A DNA stretch of 64,000 nt, taken from assembly GCA_020026335.1 (NCBI GenBank), contig JAHHQO010000007.1, positions 50,593-114,592 on the forward strand, in the 5' to 3' direction. The stretch is from Alistipes sp. GTDB taxonomy: Bacteria > Bacteroidota > Bacteroidia > Bacteroidales > Rikenellaceae. The notes beneath the pieces were generated by a model, which was given only the letters and a program-made list of their open reading frames with translations, searched no databases and was not told the DNA's origin. Positions 61,940 to 64,000 of this stretch are shown here, one piece after another. Within the stretch, counting starts at the first letter, position 1. The number at the start of each line of letters is the position of its first letter. Both the position numbers and the translations under genes were made by a program.

Positions 61940-62377
61940 ATGAAACTTGAGATATACGCGACCGATGCAGGCTCGCGACTGGAACTTCAGTATGCCGATG
62001 GTGGTATCAAGGCGGGATTTCCCGCTCCCTCGCAGGACGGCATCACCGAGTCTATTGACCTCAATCGGGAACTCATACGCCACCCCTCCTCCACCTTTTA
62101 TGCGCGTGCCGAGGGGTGCTCGATGGTCAATTGCGGAATTGATGACGGCGATTTGCTCATCATCGACAAAGCGATGGAGCCTTGTGACGGTGATATTGTG
62201 GTGGCGTATGTCGATGGGGAGTTCACCCTTAAGCGATTTGTGCCCGACAAGAGCGGCCGTTGTGTGTGGCTCATGCCCGAAAATGAGGATTATCCCCCGA
62301 TAAAAGTCACCGAGGAGAACGATTTTATCGTCTGGGGAGTGCTGACCTATAACATCAAACGCCAATTGAAACGATAG
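61940..62377 (+). CDS. umuD: UmuD-like S24 peptidase (DNA polymerase V subunit)
   Basis: A 145-residue protein: a short N-terminal arm with the self-cleavage site Ala25-Gly26 (IKAGFPAP), catalytic Ser61 in EGCSMVN and Lys98 in FTLKRF. Most relatives have GDSM around the serine; here it is GCSM. No DNA-binding domain is present, so it is UmuD rather than LexA. After RecA-stimulated cleavage it should join UmuC, encoded 5 bp downstream. Confidence 0.93.
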   Translation: MKLEIYATDAGSRLELQYADGGIKAGFPAPSQDGITESIDLNRELIRHPSSTFYARAEGCSMVNCGIDDGDLLIIDKAMEPCDGDIVVAYVDGEFTLKRFVPDKSGRCVWLMPENEDYPPIKVTEENDFIVWGVLTYNIKRQLKR

Positions 62378-62382
62378 AGACA

Positions 62383-63654
62383 ATGTTTGGCCTTGTCGAT
62401 TGTAACAATTTCTACTGTTCGTGCGAGCGTGTCTTCAACCCCGCTCTGCAAAATCGTCCCGTTGTGGTGCTGAGTAGCAACGATGGGTGCATCGTCGCGC
62501 GCAGTACGGAAGCCAAGGCACTGGGTATCCAGATGGGTGTACCCCTCTATCAGGTGAGTGACTTTCTCGAACGGCACCGCGTGGCGGTCTTCAGTTGCAA
62601 CTTCACCCTCTATGGCGACATGAGTCGCCGTGTGATGACCCTGCTCTCCGAGTTTACGCCCGACTTCACGCAATACTCTGTCGATGAGGCGTTTCTCGAT
62701 TTGTCGGGTTTCTGCGAGGGTGAGGAGTTGCGCACCTATGGTAAGAAAATCGTCACCGCCGTCAAACGCGGAACAGGTATTCCCGTCACAATGGGTATTG
62801 CCCCGACCAAGACGCTGGCGAAGGTGGCGTGCCGCTACGGCAAAAAATATAAAGGCTACGGCGGTGTGTGCATGATTGACACCGAGGAGAAGCGCGTCAA
62901 GTCCTTGCAGGGACTCTCTATCTCCGATGTGTGGGGAATCGGTCGCCGCAGTGTCGCCAAATTGGAGTATTCGGGCATTGCCACGGCATGGGATTTTGTC
63001 CAGCGCAGTGAGGGGTGGGTGCGTAAAACGCTGGGTATTACGGGTGTACGCACATGGCTCGAACTGCGTGGCGAGAGCTGTATCGATGTGGACGAGCTGC
63101 CCGAGAAGCGAAGCATCTGCACCAGCCGCAGCTTTGCCGAACAGGGACTCTCCGCCTTGGAGGATGTCGAGGAAGCGGTGGCGAACTTTGCGGCTGCCTG
63201 CTCGCGTAAGTTGCGCCGGCAGAAAAGTTTTTGCTCCTCGCTCACGGTTTTCGCCTATACGAGTCGCTTTCGTGAGGATTTGCCACAGCAGGCCATCAAC
63301 ATTACCCGTCAGTTTCCCATGCCGACCAACGATATGCAGGAGCTGGTCTCTTCGGCGGTCGGACTGCTCAAAAGAGCCTGGGTGAAAGGCAATTACCACT
63401 ATAAGAAAGCGGGAGTGTTGGTGTGGAACATCTCCTCGGACAACGCGGTGCAGACCTGCCTGTTCGACCCTGTGGACCGCGAGCGTCAGGCGCGACTCTC
63501 CGCAGCTGTCGAATCCATCAACCTCCGCAACGGACATGAGGCGGTAAGGCTGGCGGTGCAGGGACAGCGCAAAAAATGGCACTTCAAGTGCGAACATATC
63601 ACCCGCCAATACACCACCAATCTCAAAGATGTTATTCGCGTGAAGCTGAAATAG
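62383..63654 (+). CDS. umuC: UmuC, Y-family DNA polymerase V catalytic subunit
   Basis: Error-prone translesion polymerase. The 423-residue protein begins MFGLVDCNNFYCSCERVFNP with the first catalytic Asp, then YSVDEAFLDLSG near 101-112 with the acidic pair, GIPVTMGIAPTKTLAKVA, and helix-hairpin-helix ISDVWGIGRRSVAKLEYSGI near 180. The C-terminal half is the UmuC-specific little-finger and DUF4113-like region. Expected to be damage-inducible with umuD. Confidence 0.95.
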   Translation: MFGLVDCNNFYCSCERVFNPALQNRPVVVLSSNDGCIVARSTEAKALGIQMGVPLYQVSDFLERHRVAVFSCNFTLYGDMSRRVMTLLSEFTPDFTQYSVDEAFLDLSGFCEGEELRTYGKKIVTAVKRGTGIPVTMGIAPTKTLAKVACRYGKKYKGYGGVCMIDTEEKRVKSLQGLSISDVWGIGRRSVAKLEYSGIATAWDFVQRSEGWVRKTLGITGVRTWLELRGESCIDVDELPEKRSICTSRSFAEQGLSALEDVEEAVANFAAACSRKLRRQKSFCSSLTVFAYTSRFREDLPQQAINITRQFPMPTNDMQELVSSAVGLLKRAWVKGNYHYKKAGVLVWNISSDNAVQTCLFDPVDRERQARLSAAVESINLRNGHEAVRLAVQGQRKKWHFKCEHITRQYTTNLKDVIRVKLK

Positions 63655-64000
63655 CGATTTTTGCGACCGAATTTTGCAACTTTTGCGTGTGAAAGTGGGG
63701 GAGTCGGACATCTTTTCGAAGTTTTTTACCCCCTCTGTTTGGTGTTTTGTCGCCGTGATGCTCAACTTACGGTAAAGATTTGCCGAAAAAAATGTGCGCA
63801 CGACAACATTTCTTCAACTGCATTGTGCAGAAAATATCCTTCTGATATACCTATATATATTAATAGTAGAAAATACTCCGAAAATAATTTTCGCTGTAAA
63901 TGATTGTGTGATAGGAGGGTATCGGAATCATTAGATTTTTCTTACAAAATAGTTGCTAAATAATTTTGCTAAATGGAAATAAAAGTATTATCTTTGCAAC
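63655..64000. promoter_or_regulatory. Gene-free end with a consensus promoter near the edge
   Basis: No credible ORF in the last 345 bp. At 63964-63996 a strong plus-strand promoter is seen: TTTTG at 63964-63968, 20 bp, TATCTTTG at 63989-63996. The gene it serves begins beyond the window. Confidence 0.75.

Overview
This window looks like chromosomal DNA from an anaerobic Bacteroidales bacterium. Family Rikenellaceae (Alistipes-like) is my best guess, from overall feel only. The evidence for the order is: promoters of the Bacteroidetes type (TAnnTTTG at -7 with a TTTG/TTG about 20 bp upstream) before many genes; few Shine-Dalgarno sequences; an Rnf operon in the order B-C-D-G-E-A preceded by an RseC-like gene; a one-piece pyruvate:ferredoxin oxidoreductase; several short lipoproteins; and a TonB-dependent receptor with a carboxypeptidase-like N-terminal domain. 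I see no rRNA or tRNA gene, IS element, prophage, CRISPR array or plasmid gene. This is core chromosome with a few accessory islands.

Layout. 1-2817 (minus): lptB, aroA and the 5' part of aroC. 2917-6799 (plus): recQ1, two small membrane proteins, ksgA. 7017-9529 (minus): two M16 peptidase genes, one with and one without the zinc motif. 9530-13510: long regulatory region and nifJ. 13640-15410: two lipoproteins, one with a Cys-rich tail. 15821-16413 (minus): rpmA-rplU. 16687-17532: cysQ-like gene. 17705-18037 (minus): small Cys-rich membrane protein. 18251-25404 (plus): trkA, GH3, deoxynucleoside kinase, rRNA methyltransferase, merR, nif3, zinc-ribbon protein. 25595-32808 (plus): nadE, rseC-like, rnfBCDGEA. 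33029-34484: hpt, queE, divIC-like. 34619-35557 (minus): thiL. 35805-39239: aroQ, pyk, flippase. 39481-43108 (minus): crcB, ackA, ptb, buk. 43306-43971 (minus): response regulator. 44147-49695: DUF349 protein, pyrG, yidC. 49870-53632 (minus): recQ2, 3'-5' exonuclease, rlmI. 53829-57006: Cys/His-rich secreted protein, TonB receptor, HMA protein. 57077-57802 (minus): metallo-beta-lactamase-fold hydrolase. 58042-58687: rpmI-rplT. 58982-59476 (minus): lipoprotein. 59717-61732: S8 peptidase. 61940-63654: umuD-umuC. The last 345 bp hold a promoter for a gene beyond the window.

How it fits together. Fermentative energy metabolism dominates: pyruvate kinase, NifJ (acetyl-CoA plus reduced ferredoxin), Rnf (ferredoxin oxidation coupled to NAD reduction and ion pumping), NadE, and the AckA/Ptb/Buk enzymes that turn acyl-CoA into ATP. 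A pair of inverted repeats (TGTTAT-N4-ATAACA) upstream of nifJ has a weaker relative upstream of nadE-rnf, which suggests shared redox control. The most system-like accessory locus is 53829-57006, which reads as an envelope pathway for a soft metal such as copper: secreted Cys/His protein, outer-membrane receptor with a C-x3-C-C plug motif, and periplasmic CxxC metal-binding protein. Other points worth a look are a NadE whose glutaminase cysteine appears to be replaced, a META-type lipoprotein with 16 cysteines in its tail, and a structured RNA after rplT.
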